64,000 nucleotides of DNA from Paracoccus tegillarcae (GCF_002847305.1 NZ_CP025408.1:3431001-3495000), one strand, 5' to 3'; positions 47,525 to 59,074 are shown, counted from the first letter of the stretch. The notes: generated by a model from the sequence alone, not told the origin. Numbers and translations: made by a program.

Positions 47525-48662
47525 TCGCATCCAGTACCGAGCGCGCCGCGCGAAGGCCCGGCGCCTCACCCCCTTTGCCAAGGCGTTCCATCGTCAGGTC
47601 CATCGCCTCGAACTGCGCCTTGCGTGCGGGCATGTCTTCCAGTGTTGTCAGCAGCGCATCGGCCAGCGGGCCGGGTTGGCAGGCATTGCCCAGAAACTCT
47701 GGCACGACCCGCGTCTCGCTGACCAGATTGACCAGCGTGACGGTATCGGTCTTGAGCAGCATCCCGACAAGCCAGCGCGACAGCGGCGCCATGTCATAGC
47801 CCACCACCATCGGCACGCGATTGGCCGCCAGTTCCAGACTGACCGTGCCCGATGCCGCCAGCGCCAGATCGGCTGCGGCAAAGGCCGCACGTTTCTGTTC
47901 GTCCTCTTCGACCACGATGGGCTCGGTGGGCCAGCGCCGGGTCATGTCGCGCACCATGCGTGCGACACCCGGCACGGTTGGGATAACGACGCGGATCTCG
48001 GGCACCCGGTCGCGCAGCCGCATAAGTGCCTCGTCAAAGCGTGGCCCTAACCGCGCGACCTCGCCCTTGCGCGAGCCGGGCAGGCACAGCACCACCGGCG
48101 CATCCGCTGCGATGTCGTGCGCCACGCGAAAGGCATTCGCCTCATCCGCGCCGGCCACAGGTTCGGCCACGATCGGATGACCGACGAAATCACAGGTCAT
48201 TCCGGCGGCCCGCATCAGAGGCGGCTCGAAGGGCAGGATCGCCAGCACATGGTCGACCACCTCGGCCATTTTCAGCGCCCGACCGGGTCGCCAGGCCCAG
48301 ACAGACGGCGCGACATAGTGAATGGTCTTCAGATCGGGGTTCAGCGCCCGCGCCTGACGCGCCACGCGCAGGCAGAAATCAGGGCTGTCGATGCCGATCA
48401 GGGCGTCGGGCGCGGTCTCGGCCACCGCCTTGGCCGTTTCGGCGATGCGGCGTTTGAGATGGCGGTATTTCGGCAGCACCTCCATGATGCCCATGACCGA
48501 CAGCTCATCCATGTCAAAGCGGCTCTGCAGGCCCTCGGCCTGCATGCGTGGACCACCGACCCCGTCGAAGCTGACCGAGGGCTGCAATTCGCGCAGCCCC
48601 GCCATCAACGCACCGCCAAGCGCATCACCCGAAACCTCGCCTGCGATCATGAACAGCTTCAT
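47499..48662 (-). CDS. lpxB: Lipid-A-disaccharide synthase
   Basis: A 387-residue GT19 enzyme that joins UDP-2,3-diacylglucosamine and lipid X. Markers are FMIAGEVSGDALGGALMAGL at the start, LIGIDSPDFCLRVARQARAL, IHYVAPSVWAWRPGRALKMA, VVLCLPGSRKGEVARLGPRF and ALAASGTVSLELAANRVPMV. It ends the fabZ-lpxA-lpxI-lpxB operon, 66 bases after lpxI. Confidence 0.96.
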   Translation of the reverse strand: MKLFMIAGEVSGDALGGALMAGLRELQPSVSFDGVGGPRMQAEGLQSRFDMDELSVMGIMEVLPKYRHLKRRIAETAKAVAETAPDALIGIDSPDFCLRVARQARALNPDLKTIHYVAPSVWAWRPGRALKMAEVVDHVLAILPFEPPLMRAAGMTCDFVGHPIVAEPVAGADEANAFRVAHDIAADAPVVLCLPGSRKGEVARLGPRFDEALMRLRDRVPEIRVVIPTVPGVARMVRDMTRRWPTEPIVVEEDEQKRAAFAAADLALAASGTVSLELAANRVPMVVGYDMAPLSRWLVGMLLKTDTVTLVNLVSETRVVPEFLGNACQPGPLADALLTTLEDMPARKAQFEAMDLTMERLGKGGEAPGLRAARSVLDAISRPRPSR

Positions 48663-48728
48663 CGTGTCACCCCGATACCGGCTGCCCGCCACACGAACGG
48701 ACGGGTATGTTCACTTCAAAATAACCGA

Positions 48729-49529
48729 TCAGCCTGAGCGCGACCACAGAAACACGCCCGCATCGCGCGCGCGCCTGGCCGTTTCATCCCGATCCAGCAA
48801 GATCACGCTGCCCGCCTGCCAGGCAATGCCCGCCAAACCGGCAGCGACCACCTGATCGACCGTGTCCGGTCCGATCGTCGGCAGATCGATACGCCGATCC
48901 TGATCCGGCTTCGGTGCCTTGTAGAACACACCGAGCGCGCCGTTCGGATTGGGCCGCAGACCTTGATGGCGGGCAACGAAATCCAGCATTGCCGCCGTCC
49001 CGGGCAACGTTTCGACCGCAAGGCACAGCCCCTGCGCGACGACACAGCCCTGGCCCAGATCCAGCGGACCTAGTGCTGCGACAATCTCGGCGCCGCGTGC
49101 CGCATCGGTCTGATCTGCGGCAGAGGGATCACCAGAAACAATGCCTTCGGGTGGGATCAAAGAGGGCATGATTTCGTCAATTCCACTGACACTTATTCCG
49201 AATTCCTCGAAAATATCCAGCACCGTGCGCAACGCCGCATCGTCGCCTGACTGCATCGCGGTCAGAATTCGGGGCACCAGTTGCGCCGTGCGCGGATCAA
49301 AGCTTGCGGGGTCCAGTGCCGGACGGCGAACCGCGCCGGCAAAGACCACATTTTCCACGCCCAGATCAGCCAGATGGTCCAGAAACGGCACCAACCGCTC
49401 TAGACGAAAGGTGCTGGCCGGGATCGGCGGGGGAAACCCCTCGAGCGCAAAGACCGGCGCATCCGGCAGGTGCTCTGCGATGGCGGGCGCAAGCCGGCCC
49501 TCGCCTGCGATAATGGCGATCTTGCTCAT
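48729..49529 (-). CDS. lpxI: UDP-2,3-diacylglucosamine hydrolase LpxI
   Basis: A 266-residue LpxI, the alphaproteobacterial replacement for LpxH, producing lipid X. Seen are MSKIAIIAGEGRLAPAIAEH, NVVFAGAVRRPALDP, the middle GIDEIMPSLIPPEGIVSGDP, and C-terminal RIDLPTIGPDTVDQVVAAGL and GIAWQAGSVILLDRDE. It starts 10 bases after lpxA. Confidence 0.95.
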   Translation of the reverse strand: MSKIAIIAGEGRLAPAIAEHLPDAPVFALEGFPPPIPASTFRLERLVPFLDHLADLGVENVVFAGAVRRPALDPASFDPRTAQLVPRILTAMQSGDDAALRTVLDIFEEFGISVSGIDEIMPSLIPPEGIVSGDPSAADQTDAARGAEIVAALGPLDLGQGCVVAQGLCLAVETLPGTAAMLDFVARHQGLRPNPNGALGVFYKAPKPDQDRRIDLPTIGPDTVDQVVAAGLAGIAWQAGSVILLDRDETARRARDAGVFLWSRSG

Positions 49530-49539
49530 CTGGCGACAA

Positions 49540-50328
49540 TCATGCGGGGCGCGGCGTCAGGAAGCTGCGATCCGAAGGACCAAGGATGAATTCCAGCACC
49601 TCGCGCTCCATCGGCGTCACCTCGCCACCTATCCGCGCCTTGGCACCGTCGCGGAACGAGCCGTGCGCCAATTCGCCCAGCATCCCGCGCAGCGCTGCGA
49701 TATCGGCCCGGCTGGCCCCGCGACGCTTGAGCCCAACCAGATTGAGCCCGTCCAGATGGCCGCGCGGCCCCTGTACCAGCCCGTAGGGAATGACATCGGC
49801 CGTCACCATTGTGACCGCGCCGATCATCGCGCCACGGCCAATGCGCACCCATTGGTGCACGCCTGACAGGCCGCCGATGATCACGTCATCGTCCAGCACG
49901 CAATGGCCCGCGACCGAGGCATTGTTGACCAGGATTACCCGGTTGCCAATCTGGCAGTCATGGGCGACATGGCTGCCGGCCATGAACAGCCCGTCATCGC
50001 CGACGCGTGTCACGCCGCCCCCGCCTTCGGTGCCGGGATTCATCGTCACATATTCGCGGATCCGGTTGCGCGCCCCGATTTCCAGCGCCGCGCGTTCGCC
50101 CTTGAACTTCAGATCCTGCGGGATCTCGCCGATACAGGCGAAGGGGAAAATCACCGTTTCCTCACCTACAGAGGTCTCGCCCGTCAGCACGACATGCGAT
50201 TTCAGCACCACACCGCGCGCCAACCGCACCTGCGATCCGACCACGCAGAACGGGCCGATACGGCAGTCGGGGCCGATCTCTGCGCCCGGTTCGATCACGG
50301 CAGAGGGATGGATACCGGCATCAGCCAT
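49540..50328 (-). CDS. lpxA: UDP-N-acetylglucosamine acyltransferase
   Basis: A 262-residue left-handed beta-helix acyltransferase, first committed step of lipid A synthesis. Hexapeptide repeats run through the first two thirds ([38 protein letters not shown]), with the catalytic His region [20 protein letters not shown]. The helical C-terminus is present. It overlaps fabZ by 8 bases. Confidence 0.97.
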   Translation of the reverse strand: MADAGIHPSAVIEPGAEIGPDCRIGPFCVVGSQVRLARGVVLKSHVVLTGETSVGEETVIFPFACIGEIPQDLKFKGERAALEIGARNRIREYVTMNPGTEGGGGVTRVGDDGLFMAGSHVAHDCQIGNRVILVNNASVAGHCVLDDDVIIGGLSGVHQWVRIGRGAMIGAVTMVTADVIPYGLVQGPRGHLDGLNLVGLKRRGASRADIAALRGMLGELAHGSFRDGAKARIGGEVTPMEREVLEFILGPSDRSFLTPRPA

Positions 50329-50800
50329 CCGTTTTCAGATCCATCATGGCCGTGAACTCAGCCTGCGCGGCAAGCTGACCGTCGACCATGCCCTTGCCCT
50401 CGAATTTCCAGATCTTGCCACCGGCGCGTTTGACGCTGACATGCAATTCCAGCACGTCGCCGGGCACCACCATACGTCGGAACTTGCAGGCGTCGATGCC
50501 CATGAAATAGGTCAGCAACGGCTTGTCGATCACATCAAGGCTGATCCCCACCACCACAGCAGAGGTCTGCGCCATCGCCTCGACGATGGTGACGCCGGGC
50601 ATGATCGGCTGATCGGGAAAATGGCCCTGGAAATGCGGCTCGTTGCTGGTCACGTTCTTGATGCCGACCGCGCTTTCGAAGGGCACGATGTCGCGCACCT
50701 TGTCGATGAACAGAAACGGATAGCGATGCGGGATGATCCGCTTGATCAGACTCAGGTCGGCCTCGGTATTGGGGGCCGGCTTGCGCTCGGTCTCGGGCAT
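50321..50800 (-). CDS. fabZ: 3-hydroxyacyl-ACP dehydratase FabZ
   Basis: A 159-residue hot-dog fold dehydratase. Catalytic His and Glu are in [20 protein letters not shown] (about 56-75), and [14 protein letters not shown] lies near residue 22. It supplies 3-hydroxyacyl-ACP flow shared with LpxA, explaining its place at the head of the lpx genes. AGGAGG precedes the ATG. lpxD and bamA, often upstream in alphaproteobacteria, are not here. Confidence 0.97.
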   Translation of the reverse strand: MPETERKPAPNTEADLSLIKRIIPHRYPFLFIDKVRDIVPFESAVGIKNVTSNEPHFQGHFPDQPIMPGVTIVEAMAQTSAVVVGISLDVIDKPLLTYFMGIDACKFRRMVVPGDVLELHVSVKRAGGKIWKFEGKGMVDGQLAAQAEFTAMMDLKTDG

Positions 50801-50864
50801 GTCTGTCCCTCCTGCGGCTACGGGTTGGCGTTCGGGTTAGCAACGCGGTGACGGCTTGGCAAGC

Positions 50865-52967
50865 TTATCGCGCCGTGGCTCGGCGGCCCTCGGCCAGCCA
50901 CCCGGCCAGCATCAGCCCAGCGATCAGGCCCAACCAGGCCCATGCCGGCAGCAACGGGCGCCGCGAAAGGCCTGTGACAGTGGCGGCCTCACGCGGGGTG
51001 ATGGCGATCCACTGACCGCCCACACCCTGGCCATGCGCGGTGCGACCCTCGGCGATGGTGCGCAGATTGGGCACACCATCAGACAGGCGCAGCACCGCGC
51101 CGCCGGTGGCCTCTGACAGCGGGCCAAGCTTGGCATCGCTGGCCACGGTTTCCTCGAATTCCTTCGGTGCCGCCGGACCCAGTACGATGACGCGCGTCAT
51201 CTCGCCTTCGCTTAGCCGGTAAAGGCCCGGACCGGGCGCCTGCCAGTCGGCGGTAAAGCGGCCCGGTTCGCTTTCGCTCAGCTCGATATCGGTTTGGCTG
51301 CCATCAGGGGCCGTGATGGTTACGGGCCCGATCGTTTCGGCCATGCTGCGACGGGTGACGCGCAGCGCAAGCCCCGGCAGTTGAGCGGCCAGCAGGGCCT
51401 CTTCTTCCAGATCGGGTTCCTGCATCGACCAATGGGCGATGCGGCGCAGCAGTTCCAACTGCGGACCGCCGCCTTCAAAACCGCGCCCCCATAGCCAGAC
51501 CTGATCGCTGGTCAGCATCGCGACGCGTCCTTCATCAACACGGTCCATGATCAGCAGCGGCAGATCATCCTGCCCGGTCATCACCACCGAGCCGCGATCA
51601 AGCGTGACTTCGCCCATGCGGATCCAGCGGCCCCAATCGCCCTCGGACGGTGCCTCGGCGTCAGCGGCGGGCGCCCCCGGCAGACCCGTGGTCACGGGAT
51701 GTCGCCTGCCCGCATCGGTCAGTTGCGGGGTAAAGGGCTGCTCGATCACGCGGCCGGTCGGGCGGGCCGGCAGGATCTCACTCAGGGGCGACAGGTTCAG
51801 GCTTTCGACGCTGGACATCTCTGGTCCCGCCGCGACCAGCACCGCACCGCCATCGCGGACATAGCGCACGATATTGCGGAAATAATCTGGCGGCAGAATG
51901 CCGCGGACGCGATAGCGATCAAAGATGATCAGGTCGAAATCTTCGATCCGTTCAAGAAACAATTCGCGCGTAGGAAAGGCGATCAGCGACACCTGATTGA
52001 CCGGCACGCCATCGGATTTCTCGGGCGGGCGCAGGATGGTAAAGTGGATCAGATCAACGGCGGCGTCCGATTTCAGCAGATTGCGCCACGTGCGTTCGCC
52101 GGCATGCGGCTCGCCCGAGACCAGCAGCACGCGCAGCCGGTCGCGCACGCCGGTGATGGTGACGGCGGCCGAATTGTTCCGATCGGTCAACTCGCTGTCA
52201 TCGGGCGAGTCGAAGCCCAGTTGAATGACGTTCTGCCCGGCATGATCCGGCGTGACCGGCAGTTCCAGCGATACGCCCGGCGGCACGGCAAAGACCTGTT
52301 CAGGCCCGCCATCCAGGCTGATACGCAGATTGGCCGAGCTGCCTGCAATGTCGTCGGGCACCGCGCCCTGATCCTCGATCCGCAGGCGGATGCGGACCTC
52401 TTCGTCGATCAGGCCAAAGGCCGGGGCCTCTTCGATCACCAGACGCCGGTCCCAGTCATCGGGATTTCCGGTCAGCAAGGTGTGAACCGGCGCCGGAGCA
52501 TTGGCCGGGATCATCGGTGTGTCATGGGCCTGCCCGTCGGTGACGGAAATAATGCCAGCGATGCGGGCATCGGGCTCGGCTGCGATGGCGCGGGTCAGGG
52601 CGGTGCCGATCAGACTGCCATCGGGATCATCGCCAACGGTCACGCGACGCAATTCGGTGTCGGGCAAGGCCGCAATCTCGGTCGCCAGCGATTCTATCGC
52701 GGCATCGGTCTGGCCATTGCGGTCCGGCAGGGATTGGCTGGCGCTGCGATCATCCAGCAGGATAACGATATCGGACAGCCCGGCACGCGCGCCGATTTCC
52801 AATGCAGGCCCGGCAAGGGCTGCAGCCGCAGCCAGCCCGGCCAGACCACGCCAGGCCCAGCCCCGCAGGCCGCGCCACAGGGCAAACCCTGCCATCGCCA
52901 ATGCCAGCGCCGCCAGCGCAGCAATCGCCCACCAGGGCAACATCGGATCAAAGCGAAGCCCGGTCAT
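50865..52967 (-). CDS. Large membrane protein with glutamine-amidotransferase/VWA-like domains
   Basis: A 700-residue protein with two N-terminal helices (about 11-30 and 37-55), an extracytoplasmic region beginning like a VWA fold (SDIVILLDDRSASQSLPDRN), a class-I GATase-like segment (LRVLLVSGEPHAGERTWRNL, LIIFDRYRVRGILPPDYFRN, VRDGGAVLVAAGP) and a C-terminal helix (LLPAWAWLGLIAGLMLAG). The catalytic Cys of true GATases is not seen. It is the last gene of the MoxR-DUF58-DUF4159 cluster, overlapping the upstream gene as ATGA. Confidence 0.82.
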   Translation of the reverse strand: MTGLRFDPMLPWWAIAALAALALAMAGFALWRGLRGWAWRGLAGLAAAAALAGPALEIGARAGLSDIVILLDDRSASQSLPDRNGQTDAAIESLATEIAALPDTELRRVTVGDDPDGSLIGTALTRAIAAEPDARIAGIISVTDGQAHDTPMIPANAPAPVHTLLTGNPDDWDRRLVIEEAPAFGLIDEEVRIRLRIEDQGAVPDDIAGSSANLRISLDGGPEQVFAVPPGVSLELPVTPDHAGQNVIQLGFDSPDDSELTDRNNSAAVTITGVRDRLRVLLVSGEPHAGERTWRNLLKSDAAVDLIHFTILRPPEKSDGVPVNQVSLIAFPTRELFLERIEDFDLIIFDRYRVRGILPPDYFRNIVRYVRDGGAVLVAAGPEMSSVESLNLSPLSEILPARPTGRVIEQPFTPQLTDAGRRHPVTTGLPGAPAADAEAPSEGDWGRWIRMGEVTLDRGSVVMTGQDDLPLLIMDRVDEGRVAMLTSDQVWLWGRGFEGGGPQLELLRRIAHWSMQEPDLEEEALLAAQLPGLALRVTRRSMAETIGPVTITAPDGSQTDIELSESEPGRFTADWQAPGPGLYRLSEGEMTRVIVLGPAAPKEFEETVASDAKLGPLSEATGGAVLRLSDGVPNLRTIAEGRTAHGQGVGGQWIAITPREAATVTGLSRRPLLPAWAWLGLIAGLMLAGWLAEGRRATAR

Positions 52968-55762
52968 GGCATCACCTCTTCGCTGCGCAGCCGGTCCAGC
53001 AGGGCGGGCACATGGACCTGATCGGACTTATAGTTGCCGGTCAGCACATACATGATCAGGTTGACCCCAAAGCGGATGGCCATCTCGCGCTGTTCCTCGC
53101 CTTCAAAGCCGCGCCCGACGGGAAAGCGCGGCATGCCTGCGGGATCAACCGCCCAGGCCTCGGCCCAGCTATTGGCACCGATCACCACCGGGGTAACGCC
53201 GTCGTTCAGATTGCGAAACGGCACGCCCTCGGCGGCCTCGGCGCCCGCAGGCGGGGCCTCGACCCAGACCGTACGGCCACGCCAGCGACCGGGAAAGTCA
53301 TCCAGCAAATAGAAGGCACGGGTCAGGACGTGATCTTCGGGGACCGGCGCAAGTGGCGGGATCTCCAACGGTGCGGCGAGTGTTTGCAGGGTCGCGCTCA
53401 TGTCCGGGCCACCGACGCCCGCCAGATCGCCATCGCGGGTGTCAAAGAGGATCATCCCGCCCGAGCGCAGGAAATGGTTCAGCCGCAGATAGGCCAGCGG
53501 CGACGGCATCGGCTGGCCCTCGGTCACGGGCCAGTAGAGAAAGGTCAGCATCGACAGGTCATCGGCGTCCAGGTCGATGCCCACAGGCTCGCCCGGTTCG
53601 ACCGAGCTGCGATAGAACAGCGCGCGCGACAGCCCGTCCAGACCCTGACGCGAGGTTTCGTCGATCTGGTCATCGCCCGTGATGACATAGGCCAGAGCCA
53701 CCTGGTTGGCGGCGCGCAACAGTTCAGGATTGACGATCTGCGAATTGGCCGCAGGCGGTTGGGCCTGCTGCGCCATTGCGCCGGGCTGCGGCAACACCAA
53801 CAACAGCGCGATCAGCCCGGCGGTCGCGGCCCCGCGCGCCGACGCCCGGCGGCGCCCACGCCCTCCGCCCAGCCAGGCCGAGCCAATCGCATCCAGCGCC
53901 AGCAGCACCGCCGCCGCCGCCAAGAGCCAGCCGGTAAGATTGCGGCCCAGGCCTTCGGTTGTGTCTTCGATCACCGCGCCGGGCCACGCGGCAGGGACCA
54001 GCGCCGCGCCGGCATTCAGCGCCTGGTGCCGCTCGCCCGCGACATAGATGCCGGCGGGGTGGCCGGGGCCAGCGCCTAGCGCCAGTTCATCGCCTGCGAC
54101 CGGGGCCAGATCGCCCGGCCCTTCGGCACTGCCAAACCCGTCCAGTATCGTCTCGGGCGTCCAGAACGCCTCGTCGCGATCCTGCGCCGGCTGCTCAGAG
54201 AGGTTGCTGCTCTGGGCCGAAGCGATCAGCCGGTCCAGCATCTGCACGAACAGCCCCGATATCGGCAGGTTCGACCACGTGGCATTGGCGGTGATGTGAA
54301 ACAGCACCAGCTGCCCCTGCCCTTGCGGGGCGCGCGTGACCAGCGGCGTGTCATCCGACAGGGATGCAATGGTGCGCTGCGCCAGATCCGGCGCGGGTTG
54401 GGCCATCAATTGTGCCCGGATCGTCACATCATCGGGCGGCGTGAGCCCGGCAAAGATGCCGTCACCCTCGAAAGGCGCCAGCCCGCGCGGGTCGCCCCAA
54501 CTCAGCGCGCCGCCGATATCGCGGCCACCTGAGCGCAGGCGAACGGGCAACAAGGGTTCATCGGTCAGTTGCTCATAAGCGGCCATGCGCGGCCCGGCAA
54601 AGCGGATCAGCAGACCGCCCTGATCGACCCATTCGCTGAGTTCAGGCGCCTCATCCTGCAACAGCTGGTCCGCCAGAATGATCACATCGGGCGCTGTATC
54701 CAGCACATCGCCCAAGCCGCCCTCGGCCAGATCGGTGGTCGGAGCAAGCGCGCGGCGCAGATAATGCACGGGCGACAGCAATTGCTGCCCCTCGGCAGCA
54801 CTGGCGGCGTCGCCCACCAGCCCGACCTTGCGACGACGCACCCGGTCATCGGCCAGCACGACGGCGCCGGCATGATTGTCGCCCTCGATCTGAAAACGGG
54901 TGATCCGATTGCGCAGTTCCGATGGCAGGTCGATCACGACAGGACGGCTAAGGTTGTCGGCACCGGCAGCACCCGGGGTCAGCCGGGCCAATTCGCGCTG
55001 GATCCCCTGAGGGTCGGGTCCGATGGCCAGAATATCGGGCGCGCCATCGTCCAGGGAATGCAGCGTCAATGAGGGCGTATCGCCCGCATCCAGCGTCAGC
55101 GCGCGCAGGGGCTGACTGGGCGGCACCACAGTGACCGACCCGCGCGCCGTCAGTTCGGTCAGCCAGTCGGTGCGGTTCGGATGATCCAGCCCGTCGGCAA
55201 TCCACAGCGTGTTCAGCCTGCCCTCTGGCTGGTCGGCCAGCACCTCGGCGGGGTTATCAGGCAGCCGCGTTTCCCATGCCATCGGAACCGTGGCGCGCAG
55301 ACGCGCCTGTAAATCACCGGCCGAACTGAAGGCCAGGGTGCCGACCTGCTGACCATCCGCCATCAGCAGCGCCGCCGGGCGGCCATCGGCGGCTGCATCC
55401 TGCAACGCACGCTCGGCCCGCGCCTGACGTTCGGCCCAGCCCGGCGCTGCGGCCCAGCCCGCATCCATGACGATCAGCAGCGGCCCCGGCTCTGCCTGCC
55501 GCAGAACCGGTTTCCAGACAGGCCCGGCAAAGGCAAGAATCAGCAGCGCCATGGCCGCCAGCCTCAGCAGCAGCAGCCACCAGGGCGTGCGCCGCGCAAC
55601 CGGAACCGGATCCCGCAGGCCCAGCAGCAGCCCGACGCCCGGAAAATCCTGCAACCGGGGCGAGGGCGGCATGGCCCGCAAAATGATCCACAGCACCGGC
55701 AGGACAGCCAGCGCCGCGAGGATCCACGGTGTCAGGAACCCAAGAGGGCCAAGGATCAGCAT
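52964..55762 (-). CDS. BatA-N/DUF4159 membrane protein
   Basis: A 932-residue protein. The N-terminus is a BatA-type two-helix unit (LGFLTPWILAALAVLPVLWI, then RTPWWLLLLRLAAMALLILA). A long extracytoplasmic part follows (VWA-like and GATase-like segments), a further membrane helix lies near 640 (LTGWLLAAAAVLLALDAIGS), and the C-terminal DUF4159 domain (VALAYVITGDDQIDETSRQG, FLYWPVTEGQPMPSPLAYLR, FPVGRGFEGEEQREMAIRFG) covers about the last 230 residues. The start overlaps the DUF58 stop as TGATG. Confidence 0.85.
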   Translation of the reverse strand: MLILGPLGFLTPWILAALAVLPVLWIILRAMPPSPRLQDFPGVGLLLGLRDPVPVARRTPWWLLLLRLAAMALLILAFAGPVWKPVLRQAEPGPLLIVMDAGWAAAPGWAERQARAERALQDAAADGRPAALLMADGQQVGTLAFSSAGDLQARLRATVPMAWETRLPDNPAEVLADQPEGRLNTLWIADGLDHPNRTDWLTELTARGSVTVVPPSQPLRALTLDAGDTPSLTLHSLDDGAPDILAIGPDPQGIQRELARLTPGAAGADNLSRPVVIDLPSELRNRITRFQIEGDNHAGAVVLADDRVRRRKVGLVGDAASAAEGQQLLSPVHYLRRALAPTTDLAEGGLGDVLDTAPDVIILADQLLQDEAPELSEWVDQGGLLIRFAGPRMAAYEQLTDEPLLPVRLRSGGRDIGGALSWGDPRGLAPFEGDGIFAGLTPPDDVTIRAQLMAQPAPDLAQRTIASLSDDTPLVTRAPQGQGQLVLFHITANATWSNLPISGLFVQMLDRLIASAQSSNLSEQPAQDRDEAFWTPETILDGFGSAEGPGDLAPVAGDELALGAGPGHPAGIYVAGERHQALNAGAALVPAAWPGAVIEDTTEGLGRNLTGWLLAAAAVLLALDAIGSAWLGGGRGRRRASARGAATAGLIALLLVLPQPGAMAQQAQPPAANSQIVNPELLRAANQVALAYVITGDDQIDETSRQGLDGLSRALFYRSSVEPGEPVGIDLDADDLSMLTFLYWPVTEGQPMPSPLAYLRLNHFLRSGGMILFDTRDGDLAGVGGPDMSATLQTLAAPLEIPPLAPVPEDHVLTRAFYLLDDFPGRWRGRTVWVEAPPAGAEAAEGVPFRNLNDGVTPVVIGANSWAEAWAVDPAGMPRFPVGRGFEGEEQREMAIRFGVNLIMYVLTGNYKSDQVHVPALLDRLRSEEVMP

Positions 55763-56627
55763 CAGCCCCCCAAGACCTGATAAAGCCACATCAGCGCGGT
55801 CGAGGGCGCGGTGGCCGTGACATGCGTGCCAAAATGCCAGCCCGCGCCCAGAGTTGAGCGGCGCAGCAATTCGCGCCGCAGGGCCAGCCGTTCCAGATAG
55901 GCCGCCCGCAGCCCGCCCGCATCGCGCGTATCGTGACTGATCTGGCCGCTGAGCGATCGGAACAGCACGGCGCCATCGAAGGGAAAGACCTCTTCATCCG
56001 GGTCCAGAACCTGCAATAAAGCCCCCGAAACGCCCAAGGCCGCCGCCCGCGCCAGATAGGCGCTGACCCAGGCCGGATCACCCAGAAAATCCGATATCAG
56101 CACGACCCGCTGATTGGGCCGCAGCGATTCAAGCGGCGGCTGATCGGCATCAGTCCCGCTATCGGCCTGCGTCGCCAGTTGCTGCGCCAACCGATCCGCC
56201 TGCAACCGCCCCGAACGCGGCGGCTGCCCGGCCAGAGCGACCTTTTCGCCACCGCGCAGCAGCACCATGCCAAGCGCCAGTGCCAACAGCCTTGCGCGGT
56301 CCAGCTTGGTCGGGCGGCTGTCATCGCCGCGATAGGACATGCCCTGCCCCGCGCTGACCCAGATTACCGCCGATTGTGCGGTCTGCGCCTCGCGGTCACG
56401 AACGAATTGCGCATCCGACCGCGCGCTGCGCCGCCAGTCGATGCTGCGCGCGGCGTCACCCGCAGCGGCCGGGCGATATTGCCAGAAATCCTCGCCCGGA
56501 CCGGCACGGCGCAAGCCGTGGGCACCTGGCGCGATTGTCACGGCCAACCGCTCGGCCGACAGGACCAGCGCCGGCAGGCCACCGGATTCGACCTCGGCCC
56601 TTGCGCGCAAATTGGCGGGGGTCAGCG

Positions 56628-56631
<4 letters not shown>
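55762..56631 (-). CDS. DUF58 domain protein
   Basis: A 289-residue protein of the DUF58 family, normally encoded beside MoxR ATPases and VWA proteins. The family block GEDFWQYRPAAAGDAARSID followed by WRRSARSDAQFVRDRE lies near residues 45-80, and VVLISDFLGDPAWVSAYLAR suggests a VWA-like fold. It starts at GTG within the overlap GTGA with the MoxR gene. Confidence 0.9.
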
Positions 56632-57650
<1,019 letters not shown>

Positions 57651-57713
57651 GACAACGCCCTGTTTCTGATTTAGACCAAGCATAGATAGTAGAAGTTGGG
57701 GCGACCATATCGA

Positions 57714-58259
57714 ATGGTGGATCAGGCTGACAATCGCGTGAATGCGCAGGGCATCGCCGAGGCTGCCCGCAAGGCGGGTAAAAAGGGGCTGCCACCCGTG
57801 CATTTGTGGGATCCGCCCTTTTGCGGCGATCTGGATATGCAGATCAGGGCGGATGGGACATGGTTCTATCAGGGCACGCCAATCGGCCGACAAGCCATGG
57901 TGCGGCTGTTTTCCACCGTGCTGAAACGCGAGGGCGACGATTACTTTCTGGTCACCCCGGTTGAAAAGGTCGGCATTCAGGTCGAGGACGCACCGTTCGT
58001 CGCCGTCGACGCCGAGATCCTGCCCGACCAGATCACCTTTACCACCAATGTCGGTGACGAGGTGACCGCCAATGCCGACAATCCGATCACGATTCGCGGT
58101 GACGCAAGCCAGCCCCGACCCTATGTGCATGTGCGCCGGGGCCTTGAGGCGCTGATCGACCGCAAGACCTTTTACCGTCTCGCCGCTGCCGCGGAAGAGG
58201 GGGACGATGGTCAGGTCGGCGTGCGCTCTGGCGGCCGGTTCTTTCGGCTGGAACCATGA
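57714..58259 (+). CDS. DUF1285 domain protein
   Basis: A 181-residue protein of unknown function. The DUF1285 pattern is PPVHLWDPPFCGDLDMQIRA (27-46), DGTWFYQGTPIGRQAMVRLF and the final VHVRRGLEALIDRKTFYRLA. Proteins of this family are cytoplasmic. It is divergent from the MoxR cluster across 63 bases that must hold both promoters. The hyi gene follows 9 bases after its stop. Confidence 0.88.
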   Translation: MVDQADNRVNAQGIAEAARKAGKKGLPPVHLWDPPFCGDLDMQIRADGTWFYQGTPIGRQAMVRLFSTVLKREGDDYFLVTPVEKVGIQVEDAPFVAVDAEILPDQITFTTNVGDEVTANADNPITIRGDASQPRPYVHVRRGLEALIDRKTFYRLAAAAEEGDDGQVGVRSGGRFFRLEP

Positions 58260-58268
58260 CGCCGCATC

Positions 58269-59024
58269 ATGGAAAAATTTGCAGCGAACCTGACATTTCT
58301 GTTCACCGAATTGCCGGTCCTGCAGCGGTTTGAGGCCGCACGGCGCGCCGGTTTTACCGGGGTAGAACTGCTGTTTCCCTATGATCTGTCCGCCCGAGAC
58401 CTCGCCCGCGCCGCGCAGACGAACGGTCTGGACTTCGTGTTGCTGAACGCGCCGCCGCCCAACTGGACCGGGGGCGCGCGCGGTTTCGCCGCCGATCCGG
58501 TGCAATCTGACCGCTTTCGCAGCGATTTTCGCCGGACTTTGCGTTTTGCGCAGGCCCTGAACGCAAAGCATATTCACATCATGTCCGGTATCGCCCAAGG
58601 CACGGGCGCTCATGACACTTTCATTGAAAATCTTGCATGGGCCTGTGCCGAGGCCCCCGATGCGAGCCTGATCATCGAGCCGCAAAACAGCGATGACATG
58701 CCGGGTTATTTCCTGTCTGATTTCGATCTGGCCGCCGAGGTCATCGGCACAGTCGGCGCCCCCAATCTGGGTCTGCAATTCGACAGCTACCACGCCCACC
58801 GCATCACCGGCGATGTCATTGGCTGCTGGCAACGCCATGCGGCCCTGATCCGCCACGTACAGATCAGCGGCCATCCTGGGCGGCATGAACCGGATCGCGG
58901 TGATTTCGATTTGGACGCGTTCATGAACGCGCTGCGGGAAGACGGCTATCAGGGATGGATCGGCGCGGAATATACCCCTGCAGCAGGTACGCTTGCCGGG
59001 CTAGGCTGGTTGCCCAAGCACTAA
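58269..59024 (+). CDS. hyi: Hydroxypyruvate isomerase-like sugar isomerase
   Basis: A 251-residue TIM-barrel isomerase of the Hyi/OtnI type. MEKFAANLTFLFTELPVLQR is the family start; the two catalytic Glu residues are in SLIIEPQNSDDMPGYFLS (about 137) and WIGAEYTPAA near the end. It interconverts hydroxypyruvate and tartronate semialdehyde, or a 2-oxo sugar acid relative. No glyoxylate carboligase gene is near. Confidence 0.88.
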   Translation: MEKFAANLTFLFTELPVLQRFEAARRAGFTGVELLFPYDLSARDLARAAQTNGLDFVLLNAPPPNWTGGARGFAADPVQSDRFRSDFRRTLRFAQALNAKHIHIMSGIAQGTGAHDTFIENLAWACAEAPDASLIIEPQNSDDMPGYFLSDFDLAAEVIGTVGAPNLGLQFDSYHAHRITGDVIGCWQRHAALIRHVQISGHPGRHEPDRGDFDLDAFMNALREDGYQGWIGAEYTPAAGTLAGLGWLPKH

Positions 59025-59048
59025 TCCGGATGACGTTATCACTTTCGC

Positions 59049-59074
59049 GGGAACCACGGGCCGCGCCGTTCGTT
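59049..59074 (+). promoter_or_regulatory. EcfG-type (general stress sigma) promoter-like motif
   Basis: GGAAC at 59050-59054 and CGTT at 59071-59074 are 16 bases apart, the spacing of alphaproteobacterial EcfG promoters. A start near 59081 would give a leader of about 57 bases to the first microprotein gene. CGTT occurs three times in the region, so chance is possible. Whether this organism has EcfG cannot be told here. Confidence 0.5.
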